From positions 1 through 37,890 of the forward strand of contig CANJHI010000032.1 in NCBI GenBank assembly GCA_947474005.1: a stretch of DNA of 37,890 bases. Reading direction: 5' to 3'. Of this stretch, positions 1 through 8,693 are shown one piece after another (within the stretch, counting starts at the first letter, position 1; every line of letters begins with the position of its first letter). The position numbers were made by a program, and so were the translations under genes. The stretch is from Alphaproteobacteria bacterium. GTDB taxonomy: Bacteria; Pseudomonadota; Alphaproteobacteria; Reyranellales; Reyranellaceae. Below the pieces are notes generated by a model that searched no databases, had not been told where the DNA came from, and worked only from the letters and a program-made list of their open reading frames with translations.

Positions 1-5
1 GCGCG

Positions 6-40
6 GGCCGCCCGGTTCACTTGCCCGGAGCGGCCTTTTT
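6..40 (+). terminator. Rho-independent terminator of an upstream gene
   Basis: GGCCGC-CCGG (6-15) pairs with CCGG-A-GCGGCC (25-35, one bulged A) around a 9-nt loop and is followed at once by five T (36-40). This is the classical intrinsic terminator layout on the plus strand. It implies a plus-strand gene ending just left of the window, whose coding end is not visible. Confidence 0.6.
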
Positions 41-773
41 CGTGGGCCGGTGGCGTCCCGCTCTCCACGCGGGCGATGCAAGGGGTTTCAGGTCTCCGGA
101 CCTGACCGCGAGCCACGGGTGCAGGGGCGTATTTCCCTGTCGATCAAAACCACAGTCGATGCCTCCCCACATGGCCGTCGGGGAGGCGCCGCAAAATGAC
201 GCGATTAGAGAGAGCATACCCGCGCAGGAGAACCCTTGGCGCGGTCGCCTGCCTGCAGTGCCTGCCTCCTCGTGAGGGTCCTGAACTGCAGACCGTCCGA
301 CCGGACATGCCCCGGCCCCCCGTCCGCATCAGCGGGACGCAAGACTCAGTCGGTTCCTGGAAGGTCACTCCAGCGGACCGGCACAAGAGCCGGGAGAAAC
401 CCGGCCGAGCCCGAACTTCGTCCCGGGCCATTGGACGATGCCCTGTGGCCACTGGCCTTTTCGATCCCGTGGAGGGGTTTTGCCGGTCTTGCGGGACTCG
501 GACTCCAAGTGGAGAGAACACGATGAACAGGTGAACGGCCGTGTCGCCGCCGTCGTTCGTGGTGTTCGGATGTTTTGTGGACTCCGCGTTGCGGGCGCGC
601 TTAGCTTTACCTGCTGTTGGAAACGCCGATCAGTCGGCCCGCCCCTCGTGGGCGGCGAGATGTATTCGGGCTTATTTTTGTAAGCGTTCCTCGCTGCGGC
701 GCGTTTTGTGACTGCCGCAACACGACACTCAAAACGACGAATTCTGCCCACGGAACACCAAAGGGAGCCCGCG
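41..773. other. Long intergenic region without a convincing gene
   Basis: About 730 bases hold only short open frames that overlap on both strands, with low-complexity Arg/Pro/Gly-rich translations and no recognisable domain. Short GC-rich hairpins are visible (for example GTCCGC-ATCA-GCGGGAC near 323-340), but I could not match the region to tRNA, tmRNA, 6S RNA, SRP RNA or RNase P RNA. The right part must contain the promoter and leader of the binding-protein gene at 774; no clear sigma-70 or EcfG hexamers were found. It could hide a small RNA or a decayed gene. Confidence 0.5.
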
Positions 774-2396
774 ATGCCACGTGTCCTTGTCAGGATCGGG
801 TCCAATCGGCCGATCCCGTACCGCCTTGTCGGCATTCTGATCCTGCTGGCGACGGCCTTGCCGATCGGTTCCGCCTGGGCCCAGAAGCAGGGCGGTGTGC
901 TGCGCATCACCCACCGCGACAGCCCCAGCAGCATGTCGATCCACGAGGAGGGCACGATCTCCGTGGTGGCGCCGATGATGGGGGTGTTCAACAACCTCGT
1001 CTTGTTCGACCAGCACAAGAGACAGAACAGCCTCGACGATATCGTGCCGGACCTCGCCACGAGCTGGAAATGGAGTGAGGACGGCAAGAAACTCACCTTC
1101 GCGCTTCAGAAGGGTGTGAGCTGGCATGACGGCAAGCCTTTCACCGCAGCCGATGTGAAATGCACCTGGGAACTTCTCGCCGGCACGGCCAAGGACAACT
1201 TCAAGGTCAATTTCCGCAAGGGCTGGTGGGCCAATGTCGAGAGCGTGACGGCGAACGGCGATCTCGAGGCGGTGTTCAACCTGAAGGTACCGCAGCCGGC
1301 GCTGCTGGCGCTGCTCGCCTCGGGTTTTACGCCGGTCTATCCCTGCCATGTCCCGCCGGCCGACATGCGCCGGGCGCCGATCGGCACGGGCCCCTTCAAG
1401 TTCGTCGAGTACAAGGCCAACCAGACCATCAAGGTGGCGCGTAACCCGAACTACTGGAAGCCGGGCCGGCCTTATCTCGACGGCATCGAGTACACGATCA
1501 TCGCCAACCGCTCGACGGCGATCCTGTCCTTCGTGTCGGGCAAGCACGACGTGACTTTCCCCTACGAGATCACGGTGCCGCTGGTGAATGACGTCAAGAC
1601 GCAGATGCCGAGCGCGATCTGCGACATCTCGCCGATGAATGTCGCGGCCAACCTGCTGATGAATCCGGTGCCGCCCTTCGACAATCTGGAGATGAGGCGC
1701 GCCGTCGCCATGTCGATCGACCGCAAGGCCTTCGTCGACATCCTGACCCAGGGCAAGGGCGACATCGGCGCCGCTATGCAACCCCAGCCGGAAGGACGGT
1801 GGGGCCTGCCGCCAGACGTGCAGCGCGAGCTGCCGGGCTACGATCCCGATATCGCGAAAAGCCGCGAGAAGGCCCAAGCGATCATGAAGGCGAATGGCTA
1901 CGGGCCAGACAAGCGGATCAAGCTGAAACTGTCGACCCGCAACCTGCCCACCTACCGCGATGCCTCGGTCATCCTGATCAGCCAGCTGAAGGAGATCTAC
2001 ATCGATGCCGAACTGAATTTGGTCGAAACAGCGCAATGGGTGCCGAAACTGATCCGGCGCGATTACGATTTCGGGCTGAGCCAGGTCGGCAACGGCGTCG
2101 ACGATCCTGATCAGAACTATCCCGAGAACTATGCCTGCGGGTCGCGCACCTACATGGATTACTGCAACAAGGAGGTCGATGCGCTGATCGCCCAGCAGTC
2201 GGCCGAGAAGGATCAGGAGAAGCGCAAGAAGATCGCGTGGGAGATCGATCGCAAGCTGACGGCGGAGGCCGTGCGGCCGATGATCTACTACATGCGCGGC
2301 GGCACCTGCTGGCGGCCCGAAGTGAAGAACATGACCATCATGGTGAACAGCATTTTTAACGGCTGGCGCATGGAGGATGTCTGGCTCGACCGGTGA
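774..2396 (+). CDS. ABC transporter substrate-binding protein, peptide/nickel type (SBP_bac_5)
   Basis: Periplasmic solute receptor of the DppA/OppA class, which hands its ligand to an ABC permease; the ligand cannot be told from sequence. The chosen ATG follows AGGGAG (762-767) by 6 nt; an in-frame ATG at 708 lacks this and would precede the signal peptide with a polar tail. The 540-residue product has a Sec signal peptide (hydrophobic residues 17-32, likely cleavage after AWA at 36). The mature start QKQGGVLRI and the family stretch WHDGKPFTAADVKCTWELL support the SBP_bac_5 fold. No permease or ATPase gene of this class lies nearby. It is clearly paralogous to the minus-strand gene at 30410-32017: both have IHEE near the N-terminus, WHDGKPFTA, and an EDVWLDR C-terminus. 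The family call is firm, the substrate unknown. Confidence 0.93.
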   Translation: MPRVLVRIGSNRPIPYRLVGILILLATALPIGSAWAQKQGGVLRITHRDSPSSMSIHEEGTISVVAPMMGVFNNLVLFDQHKRQNSLDDIVPDLATSWKWSEDGKKLTFALQKGVSWHDGKPFTAADVKCTWELLAGTAKDNFKVNFRKGWWANVESVTANGDLEAVFNLKVPQPALLALLASGFTPVYPCHVPPADMRRAPIGTGPFKFVEYKANQTIKVARNPNYWKPGRPYLDGIEYTIIANRSTAILSFVSGKHDVTFPYEITVPLVNDVKTQMPSAICDISPMNVAANLLMNPVPPFDNLEMRRAVAMSIDRKAFVDILTQGKGDIGAAMQPQPEGRWGLPPDVQRELPGYDPDIAKSREKAQAIMKANGYGPDKRIKLKLSTRNLPTYRDASVILISQLKEIYIDAELNLVETAQWVPKLIRRDYDFGLSQVGNGVDDPDQNYPENYACGSRTYMDYCNKEVDALIAQQSAEKDQEKRKKIAWEIDRKLTAEAVRPMIYYMRGGTCWRPEVKNMTIMVNSIFNGWRMEDVWLDR

Positions 2397-2435
2397 CGCG
2401 GCACCCGGTGACGCCGCGGCTGACTTTCGAGCTTT

Positions 2436-3650
2436 CTAGCGCGCGCTGGCGGTGACCGGCTGCAGCCCCGGCGGCAGCTTGTGCCAGGCCTTGCCGTCCC
2501 GGCCTTCCTGGAAGCCGTAGGCGTAGAGCGCCTGCATATAAGCCTGGTCGAACTCGCCGGCCTTGGGCGCGCTGAAGTCCGGGCCTATGTAGGCCAGGTT
2601 GTAGTCGACGCCGTCGCGCTGGGAGACGAAATAGGTGCGCAGCACGTCGTTCTGGCCGCTCGCCGCCAGCATGATGTTGATGGCGCGTCCGGCGATCGAG
2701 ATGGTGCGCCGCTCGCTCGCCGCATAGTCCGGATCGAGGCGGGCATTGCGGATGACATAGGCATGCCGTTCGCGGCGGAAGCCGCTGGTGCCAAGGTTGA
2801 TCGACGGCGGATAGAGGAAGAGCTGGGCGATCGCGCCGCCGTCGACATGCATCTCCTGGTATTTCTTGCCGTCGATCTCGACGTCGAACAGGACCGGCTG
2901 GAACAGGCCGGGAATCGCCGCCGACGCGCGCAGGATCTTGCGGAACAGCTCCAGGCTGCCGGGATGGCCGCTGGCGGCGATGGCGCCGATGTTCCAGATG
3001 GTCGGCCGTTGGGCATCGAGATAGGTCGTGCCGATCAGCAGCAGGCGGCCCTTCTGGTACTCGCGCGCGATCGCGTCGAGCATCGCCTGGTTGGCATAGC
3101 CCGCGATCACCTCGGACAGCGGGCCGGTGTCGGCCATGGCGTCGTTGAACAGCGCCGCGGTGAGGCCGCGCGGCTTGAAGACCTTGTCGGGCGTCATGCT
3201 CGTATAGACGTCGCGCAGGGCGTCGTCGTAGTCCGGCCCGAGGAAGGCGAAGGGCGCGATCAGCGCGCCGGTGCTGACGCCGGTCACCATCTTGAACTCG
3301 GGCCGCGTGCCGAGCGCGGTCCAGCCGTTGATCAGGCCGGCGCCGAAGGCGCCGTTGTCGCCGCCGCCGGAGACGGCCAGGTAATAGACCGGCGGGAGCC
3401 GCGTCGCGGGCTTGCCCTCGGCGCGCAATGTCGCCTGCTCGCGCTCGAAGGCGCGCGTGCCTTCGTCGATCATGGCCTGGGGATCGGCGTCGGCGAAGAA
3501 CCGGGCATTGGCGATGCCGAGCGGCAAGGCGCGGGTGGTGTCGGCAGCCGGCACGCCGGGACCGCGCTCCGGGATCGAACAGGCGCCAAGAGAGAGGACG
3601 CTGAACGACAGCGCCGCGAGAATCAGGATTTTGCGCAATTCCAAGCTCAT
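2436..3650 (-). CDS. Patatin-like phospholipase lipoprotein
   Basis: Predicted serine acyl hydrolase of the patatin family, anchored as a lipoprotein. The 404-residue protein begins MSLELRK, has a hydrophobic signal and a lipobox LGAC with Cys24. Family motifs are intact: the glycine-rich oxyanion loop SGGGDNGAFGAG (about 94-105), the nucleophile elbow GVSTG with Ser126, and the DGG motif with catalytic Asp270. The open frame continues far upstream through the neighbouring RND gene, but that part is an out-of-frame shadow; ATG 3650 puts the lipobox in the right place. It follows the RND pump gene by 20 nt on the same strand and is probably co-transcribed. This is where an outer-membrane channel gene would often sit, so an envelope-lipid role linked to the pump is possible but inferred. 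Confidence 0.9.
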   Translation of the reverse strand: MSLELRKILILAALSFSVLSLGACSIPERGPGVPAADTTRALPLGIANARFFADADPQAMIDEGTRAFEREQATLRAEGKPATRLPPVYYLAVSGGGDNGAFGAGLINGWTALGTRPEFKMVTGVSTGALIAPFAFLGPDYDDALRDVYTSMTPDKVFKPRGLTAALFNDAMADTGPLSEVIAGYANQAMLDAIAREYQKGRLLLIGTTYLDAQRPTIWNIGAIAASGHPGSLELFRKILRASAAIPGLFQPVLFDVEIDGKKYQEMHVDGGAIAQLFLYPPSINLGTSGFRRERHAYVIRNARLDPDYAASERRTISIAGRAINIMLAASGQNDVLRTYFVSQRDGVDYNLAYIGPDFSAPKAGEFDQAYMQALYAYGFQEGRDGKAWHKLPPGLQPVTASAR

Positions 3651-3670
3651 CCTCGCGATCACTCCCACGA

Positions 3671-6600
3671 TCACTGCGACGCCGTTGCAACCTCGGCCGG
3701 CGGGGCCTTGGGAGCTGGCTGCTTCCGTTCCTCGAAGCGCTGCAGCACCGTGAAGAGCGACGGCACGAACAGGACGGCGAGGCAGGTCGAGGCGATCATG
3801 CCGCTGAACACGCAGAGGCCGAGCGAGATGCGCGAGTTGGCGCCCGCGCCTGTCGCCGTCACCAGCGGCACGACACCCAGGATGAAGGCGAAGGAGGTCA
3901 TCAGGATGGGGCGGAAGCGGGTACGGGCCGCCTCGACGGCGGCATGGGCGATGTCCTTGCCTTCGACCAGGCGGGCTTCGCGCGCCACCTCGACGATCAG
4001 GATGGCGTTCTTGGCGCCGAGCGCGATCAGCAGCATCAGGCCGATCTGGGTGTAGATGTTGTTGGCGAGACCGACGGCGGTGAGCGCGATGGCCGGGCCG
4101 CTCAGCGCCAGCGGCACCGCCAGGATCACGGCAAGCGGCGCGACCCAGCTCTCGTACTGGCCGGCGAGGCAGAGATAGACCAGCAGGATGGCCAGCGCGA
4201 ATACGTACATGAGCTGATTGCCCACGACGTTCTCCTGGTAGGCCATCGCGGTCCATTCGTAGCCGGTGCCGGGCGGCAGGATCACGTTGGCGATCTGGTC
4301 CATCAGCGCGATGCCCTCGCCCGAACTGAAGCCGGCCGCCGGGGCACCCACGATCGCCGCCGAGGGATAGAGATTGTAGAGGCTGATCAGCGGCGAACCC
4401 TGGGCTTCGCGCAGCTCGGCGATGGCGCCGATCGGCACCATCTGCCCGTCGAGGTTCTTTACCTGGAGCCGAAGGATGTCCTCGGGCCGCGTGCGGTACT
4501 GCGAATCGGCCTGGATGTAGACCTGCAGGCTGAGGCCGAACTTGTTGAAGCGGTTCACATAGCCCGAGCCCATGTAGGACGAGAGCGTCGTGAACACCTC
4601 GCCGACCGGGACTTTCAGCGACTCCGCCTTGACGCGATCGACCTCGACACGGATGTGCGGGGCGCTGGCGCGGAACGAGGTGACGAGGTTGGTGAGCGCG
4701 GACTGCGTGCCGGCCTGCTCGAGCACGGCATCGGTCACGCGCTGCAGCTTGCCGTAGTCGAAGCTGCCGTCCTTCTGCTCGACCTGCATCTGGAAGCCGC
4801 CGGCGTTGCCGATGCCCTGGATGGCGGGCGGGACGATGACGAAGGCCCGGCCGTCCTGCAGGACCTGCAGCTCCTTCATCAGACCCATCACGATCGACCG
4901 GAGGTCCTGGTCCTTGGCCTTCAGGCGCACGCCCCAGTCCTTCAGGATGACATAGGAGACGGCCGCGTTCGCCAGCGCGGAATTGCTGTCGAGCACCGAC
5001 ATGCCGCCCAGCGCCACCACGTTCTCGACGCCGGGCATCGCCATGGCGATCTTGCTCACCTGATTGAGCGTGGCGCCGGTGCGCTCGAGCGAGGCGCCGT
5101 CGGGCAGTTGCACGCCGATCATCAGATAGCCCTGGTCCTCGTTGGGAATGAAGGCCGTGGGCAGGCGGGCGACGCCCCAGCCGCCGATGCCGGCCAGTAC
5201 CAGGGCGAGAAGGACCATCAGGCCGGCGCGCTTGACCATGGCGCCGACCAGGGCGGCATAGGCATTCTCGAGCTTGTCGTAGACCTTGTTGAAGCTGCGG
5301 AAGAAGATGTTGCGCTTTTCCGGCGGCACCGAGGGTCGCAGCCACATGGCGCACTGCGTCGGCTTCAGCGTCGCGGCGTTGATGGCGCTGATCAGCGCCG
5401 TGGCGGCGATGACCAGGGCGAACTGGGCGAACATCTTGCCGGTCAGGCCGGGCACGAAGGCGGCCGGGATGAACACCGACATCAGCACCAGCGTGATGCC
5501 GATGACCGGGCCGAACAGCTCCTTCATCGCCTTGATCGCGGCGTCGTGGCTCGACATGCCGCGCTCGATGTGGCGGGCGACGCCTTCCACGATCACGATG
5601 GCGTCGTCGACCACGATGCCGATCGCCAGCACGATGCCGAACATCGTCGTCGTGTTGATGGTGAAGCCGAGGGCCGCCATGGCGGCGAAGGCGCCGATGA
5701 TCGTCACCGGGATCGTCGTCGCCGGCACCAGCATGGCGCGCCAGTCCTGCAGGAAGATCACGATCACGATCAGCACCAGGACGCCGGCCTCGAGCAAGGT
5801 CCTGAAGACCTCGTTGATCGATGCCGTCACGAAGCGGGTGGTGTCGAACGGTACGTCGTAGACCAGGCCCGGCGGGAAAGCCTTGGCCAGTTCCACCATC
5901 TTGGCCTTGACGGAATTGGCGACGTCGAGGGCGTTGGCATCGGGCAGCTGGTAGATGGCGATGCCGGAGTTGGGCTTGCCGTTGATCTGGGAGGTCTGGG
6001 CGTAGGTCTGGGCCCCGAGCTCGACGCGGCCGATGTCCTTCACCCGGACGATCCGGCCGCCGTTGCCCTGATCGGCCTTGACGATGATGTTGCTGAACTC
6101 CTCGGGCGTGCTCAGCCGGCCGACGACGTCGATCGTGTACTGGAAGTCCAGCCCCTTGGGTGCCGGCGGCATGCCGACCTGGCCGGCGCTCACGTCCTGG
6201 CTCTGCTGCTGGATGACGGTGGTGACGTCCTGTGGCGTGAGGCCGTAGGTGTAGAGCTTTTCCGGGTCGAGCCAGACGCGCATCGAATACTGGCCGACAC
6301 CCAGCACGTTGACGTTGCCGACACCCGGCAGTCGCGACAGTTCGTTGACCAGGTTGATGGTCGCGTAGTTGCTGAGATAGAGGCTGTTGTAGCGTTCGTC
6401 CGGCGACGTCAGCGAGATGATCTGCAGGATCGACGTCGACTTCTTCTCGACGATCAGGCCCTGCGCCTGGACCGATGGAGGCAGCGACGCCAGCGCGGCG
6501 CTCACCTTGTTCTGCACCAGCACCTGGGCAAAGTTGAGATCGGTGCCGATCTCGAACGTGACGGTCAGCGCATAGGTGCCGGCATCCGTGCTGTAGGACT

Positions 6601-6838
6601 GCATGTAGATCATCTTCTCGACGCCGTTGACCTGCAGTTCGACCGGCAGGGCGACGTTGTCGACGACGACCTTGGCGCTGGCGCCGGGGTAGGTCGTGGT
6701 GACCTGCACCGTCGGCGGCACGATGTTGGGATATTGCGAGACCGGCAGGGTGAACAACGCAACGCCGCCGATCAGCACGATGACGATGGCGAGGACGTTG
6801 GCCAGAACCGGCCGGTTGATGAAGAATTCCGAGATCAT
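3671..6838 (-). CDS. RND efflux pump inner-membrane permease (HAE1/AcrB type)
   Basis: Proton-driven multidrug or hydrophobe exporter of 1055 residues, the usual length for the HAE1 family. It opens MISEFFINRPVLANVLAI, the canonical TM1 start. The TM4 proton-relay pair is present (VVDDAIV, Asp411-Asp412) and so is the TM10 lysine (LGAKNAIL, Lys943). Two large periplasmic loops and a polar Pro/Ala-rich C-terminal tail complete the fold. It lies 18 nt after the adaptor gene and 20 nt before the patatin lipoprotein gene, which suggests one operon. I see no strong Shine-Dalgarno before its ATG, so translation may be coupled to the adaptor gene. No TolC-type outer-membrane factor is encoded in the window; the pump may recruit one from elsewhere. 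Substrate not inferable. Confidence 0.96.
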   Translation of the reverse strand: MISEFFINRPVLANVLAIVIVLIGGVALFTLPVSQYPNIVPPTVQVTTTYPGASAKVVVDNVALPVELQVNGVEKMIYMQSYSTDAGTYALTVTFEIGTDLNFAQVLVQNKVSAALASLPPSVQAQGLIVEKKSTSILQIISLTSPDERYNSLYLSNYATINLVNELSRLPGVGNVNVLGVGQYSMRVWLDPEKLYTYGLTPQDVTTVIQQQSQDVSAGQVGMPPAPKGLDFQYTIDVVGRLSTPEEFSNIIVKADQGNGGRIVRVKDIGRVELGAQTYAQTSQINGKPNSGIAIYQLPDANALDVANSVKAKMVELAKAFPPGLVYDVPFDTTRFVTASINEVFRTLLEAGVLVLIVIVIFLQDWRAMLVPATTIPVTIIGAFAAMAALGFTINTTTMFGIVLAIGIVVDDAIVIVEGVARHIERGMSSHDAAIKAMKELFGPVIGITLVLMSVFIPAAFVPGLTGKMFAQFALVIAATALISAINAATLKPTQCAMWLRPSVPPEKRNIFFRSFNKVYDKLENAYAALVGAMVKRAGLMVLLALVLAGIGGWGVARLPTAFIPNEDQGYLMIGVQLPDGASLERTGATLNQVSKIAMAMPGVENVVALGGMSVLDSNSALANAAVSYVILKDWGVRLKAKDQDLRSIVMGLMKELQVLQDGRAFVIVPPAIQGIGNAGGFQMQVEQKDGSFDYGKLQRVTDAVLEQAGTQSALTNLVTSFRASAPHIRVEVDRVKAESLKVPVGEVFTTLSSYMGSGYVNRFNKFGLSLQVYIQADSQYRTRPEDILRLQVKNLDGQMVPIGAIAELREAQGSPLISLYNLYPSAAIVGAPAAGFSSGEGIALMDQIANVILPPGTGYEWTAMAYQENVVGNQLMYVFALAILLVYLCLAGQYESWVAPLAVILAVPLALSGPAIALTAVGLANNIYTQIGLMLLIALGAKNAILIVEVAREARLVEGKDIAHAAVEAARTRFRPILMTSFAFILGVVPLVTATGAGANSRISLGLCVFSGMIASTCLAVLFVPSLFTVLQRFEERKQPAPKAPPAEVATASQ

Positions 6839-6856
6839 CGCTGCGGTCCGGCCCGG

Positions 6857-8020
6857 CTACTTCGCCGGCGCGGAGGTATCGGTGGCGATGGTGGTCAGCT
6901 TGGGCACCACCTTGCCACCCGGAATCGCGCGGCTGTTGGTGCTGAGCACGACCCGGTCGTCGGCCTTGAGGCCGGTCGCGATCACCCTGAGGCCGCCGGG
7001 AAGCAGCTGGCCCGTGGTCACGCGCACCTGCTCGACGACATTGTCCTTGTTGACGACCAGCAGGTACTTGCCGGCCTGGTCCTCGGCCAGCACCCGATTG
7101 GGCACCAGGAGGGAGGCCGATGCGCCGAGGCCCTTCGGCACTTTCACGCGCACGAAGAAGCCCGGGATCAGGGTCCGCGTCGGATTTTTGAACAGGCCGC
7201 GCACCAGGATCGTGCCGGTCGTGGCGTCGATTTCCGGCGAGACGTAGTTGAGAAAGCCCTCATGGGGAAATCCATCCTCGTTCATCAGGCCGATGCTGAG
7301 CGGGATCTTGCTGAGCTCCTCGACGTCGAGGCGACGCTCCTTGAGGTTCTCGCGGATCTGCAGAACGTCCTGCTCGCTCATGTTGAACGTGACGTACATC
7401 GGATCGAGCTGCACGATCGTCGCCAGCTTGGTGGCGACGCCGTTGCCGACCAGCTCGCCGACCGTGATGAGATGCTTGGAGACGATGCCGTCGAACGGCG
7501 CCAGCACCGTCGTGTAGCCCAGGTTGGTCTGGGCGACGGTGAGATTGCCTTCGTTGCTCTCGACATTGGCGCGCGCGCTGTCGCGCTTGGCCTTGGCGGT
7601 GTCGTAGGTCGCCTGTGACGAAACGTTCTGCCGCAGCAGCGTTTCCTGGCGGACGAACTCGGCTTCCGCCTGGACCAGCTGCGCCTTGGCCGAGGCGACG
7701 CCTGCTTCGGCTTCCTTGACCTTGGCCTTGTACATCGTCTGTTCGATGACGAACAACGTGTCGCCCTTCTTCACCAAGGCGCCGTCGACATACTGGATCG
7801 CAGTGAGGAAGCCCTCGACGCGGGCGACGAGGTCGACGAAGGCGAAGGCAACCGTATTGCCGGTCAGGACCTCGAACGGCGCCACCTGCTGCTGCAGCGG
7901 CACGGCGACGCTGATCTCGGCCGGCGGCGGCGGCATGAACTTGTTCTCGGGCTTGCAGGCGGACAGCGACGCCGCCAGCAGGGGCAGCGCGATCCAACCC
8001 TTAAGGCTGCGATTCAGCAT
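6857..8020 (-). CDS. RND efflux periplasmic adaptor (membrane fusion protein)
   Basis: The AcrA/MexA-type adaptor that bridges the RND permease to an outer-membrane channel. It has 387 residues with a lipoprotein signal: hydrophobic stretch then LSAC with lipidated Cys22. The order expected for the family is seen: lipoyl half-motif around FAFVDLVARVEGFL, an alpha-hairpin rich in Ala/Gln/Lys (about 100-165, KEAEAGVASAKAQLVQAEAE), the second lipoyl half (TVLAPFDGIVSK), then beta-barrel and membrane-proximal domains. It is directly upstream of and co-oriented with the pump gene. A 79-nt gap separates it from the methyltransferase gene upstream, so it may have its own promoter. Confidence 0.95.
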   Translation of the reverse strand: MLNRSLKGWIALPLLAASLSACKPENKFMPPPPAEISVAVPLQQQVAPFEVLTGNTVAFAFVDLVARVEGFLTAIQYVDGALVKKGDTLFVIEQTMYKAKVKEAEAGVASAKAQLVQAEAEFVRQETLLRQNVSSQATYDTAKAKRDSARANVESNEGNLTVAQTNLGYTTVLAPFDGIVSKHLITVGELVGNGVATKLATIVQLDPMYVTFNMSEQDVLQIRENLKERRLDVEELSKIPLSIGLMNEDGFPHEGFLNYVSPEIDATTGTILVRGLFKNPTRTLIPGFFVRVKVPKGLGASASLLVPNRVLAEDQAGKYLLVVNKDNVVEQVRVTTGQLLPGGLRVIATGLKADDRVVLSTNSRAIPGGKVVPKLTTIATDTSAPAK

Positions 8021-8099
8021 GGTTCCGGCAACGCTCCCCGAGGTTCTGACGGTCCAAGCGTTACCGCATCCCTAGGCGGAATGCCACCTTGGCGGCCCG

Positions 8100-8693
8100 T
8101 CACGTCCGCTTGAACAGCAGCGACAGATTGTTGGCCGGCATGTCGATGATCTCGGGCGAAGTGAAGCCCTGTGCTGCGGCAAGTGCTGCCACGGTCTCGA
8201 GGTCGCGCACGCCCCAGGCCGGATTGCGCTGCCGCAGGTCGCGGTCGAATGCCTCATTGCTGGGCGCCGTGTGCCGGCTGTCCCGGCGGTAGGGGCCGTA
8301 GAGATAGAGCATCCCGCCCTCGGCCAGGAGGCGCGCCGCGCCAGAAATCAGCCCGACCGCTGCCTCCCAAGGGGCAATGTGGATCATGTTGCAGCAGAGC
8401 ACGGCGTCGGCCCGCTCGATTGGCCAGGCGTCGCCCGCGGCATCGAGCGCCAGGGCTCCCCGGACATTGCCAAGGCCCTCGGTCTGCACCCAGTCGTCGA
8501 TGCTGGCGCGCGCCTCGGCGCTGGGATCGCTCGGCTGGAAGACCAGGCCGGGCAGCGCTGCGGCGAAATAGACGATGTGCTCGCCCGAGCCGCTCGCGAC
8601 CTCGAGCACGACACCTTCGGCCGGCAAGCGTGACTGCAGGACATCGAGGATGGGCTGGCGGTTGCGCGCCGTTGCCGGGGCATGGCGTTTCAT
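8100..8693 (-). CDS. DUF938 family class I SAM-dependent methyltransferase
   Basis: A 197-residue Rossmann-fold protein with SAM-binding motif I VLEVASGSGEH (29-39) followed by an acidic strand-2 region (FQPSDPSAEA) and AVLCCNMIHIAPWEA, a layout typical of DUF938 proteins. The start MKRHAPATARNRQPIL is also typical for the family; its substrate is not known. The ATG overlaps the stop of the upstream molybdoenzyme gene as ATGA (8690-8693), so translation is probably coupled. This gives it a place in a three-gene operon with a FAD oxidoreductase and a CoxL-type subunit. A role in modifying that enzyme's substrate or product is inference only. Confidence 0.88.
   Translation of the reverse strand: MKRHAPATARNRQPILDVLQSRLPAEGVVLEVASGSGEHIVYFAAALPGLVFQPSDPSAEARASIDDWVQTEGLGNVRGALALDAAGDAWPIERADAVLCCNMIHIAPWEAAVGLISGAARLLAEGGMLYLYGPYRRDSRHTAPSNEAFDRDLRQRNPAWGVRDLETVAALAAAQGFTSPEIIDMPANNLSLLFKRT

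Noticed and set aside
270-530. Hairpin-rich stretch considered as a structured RNA (RNase P, SRP, 6S, tmRNA)
   Set aside because: None of the conserved cores of these RNAs could be found; the hairpins are short and GC-driven.
2390-2417. CCGGTGACGC direct repeat and GCGGC/GCCGC hairpin after the first binding-protein gene
   Set aside because: Short arms, no T-tract, partly inside the coding end; too weak to call a terminator.
3651-5354. Extension of the patatin-like frame upstream to 5354
   Set aside because: The extension overlaps the RND pump out of frame and would bury the lipoprotein signal; ATG 3650 gives a proper lipobox.
3944-7618. A 1224-codon open frame on the plus strand opposite the RND pump and adaptor
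   Set aside because: Its translation is Asp/His/Arg/Gly-rich low-complexity text without domains, and the minus strand holds two complete, motif-bearing genes. Long antisense frames are expected in high-GC codon usage.
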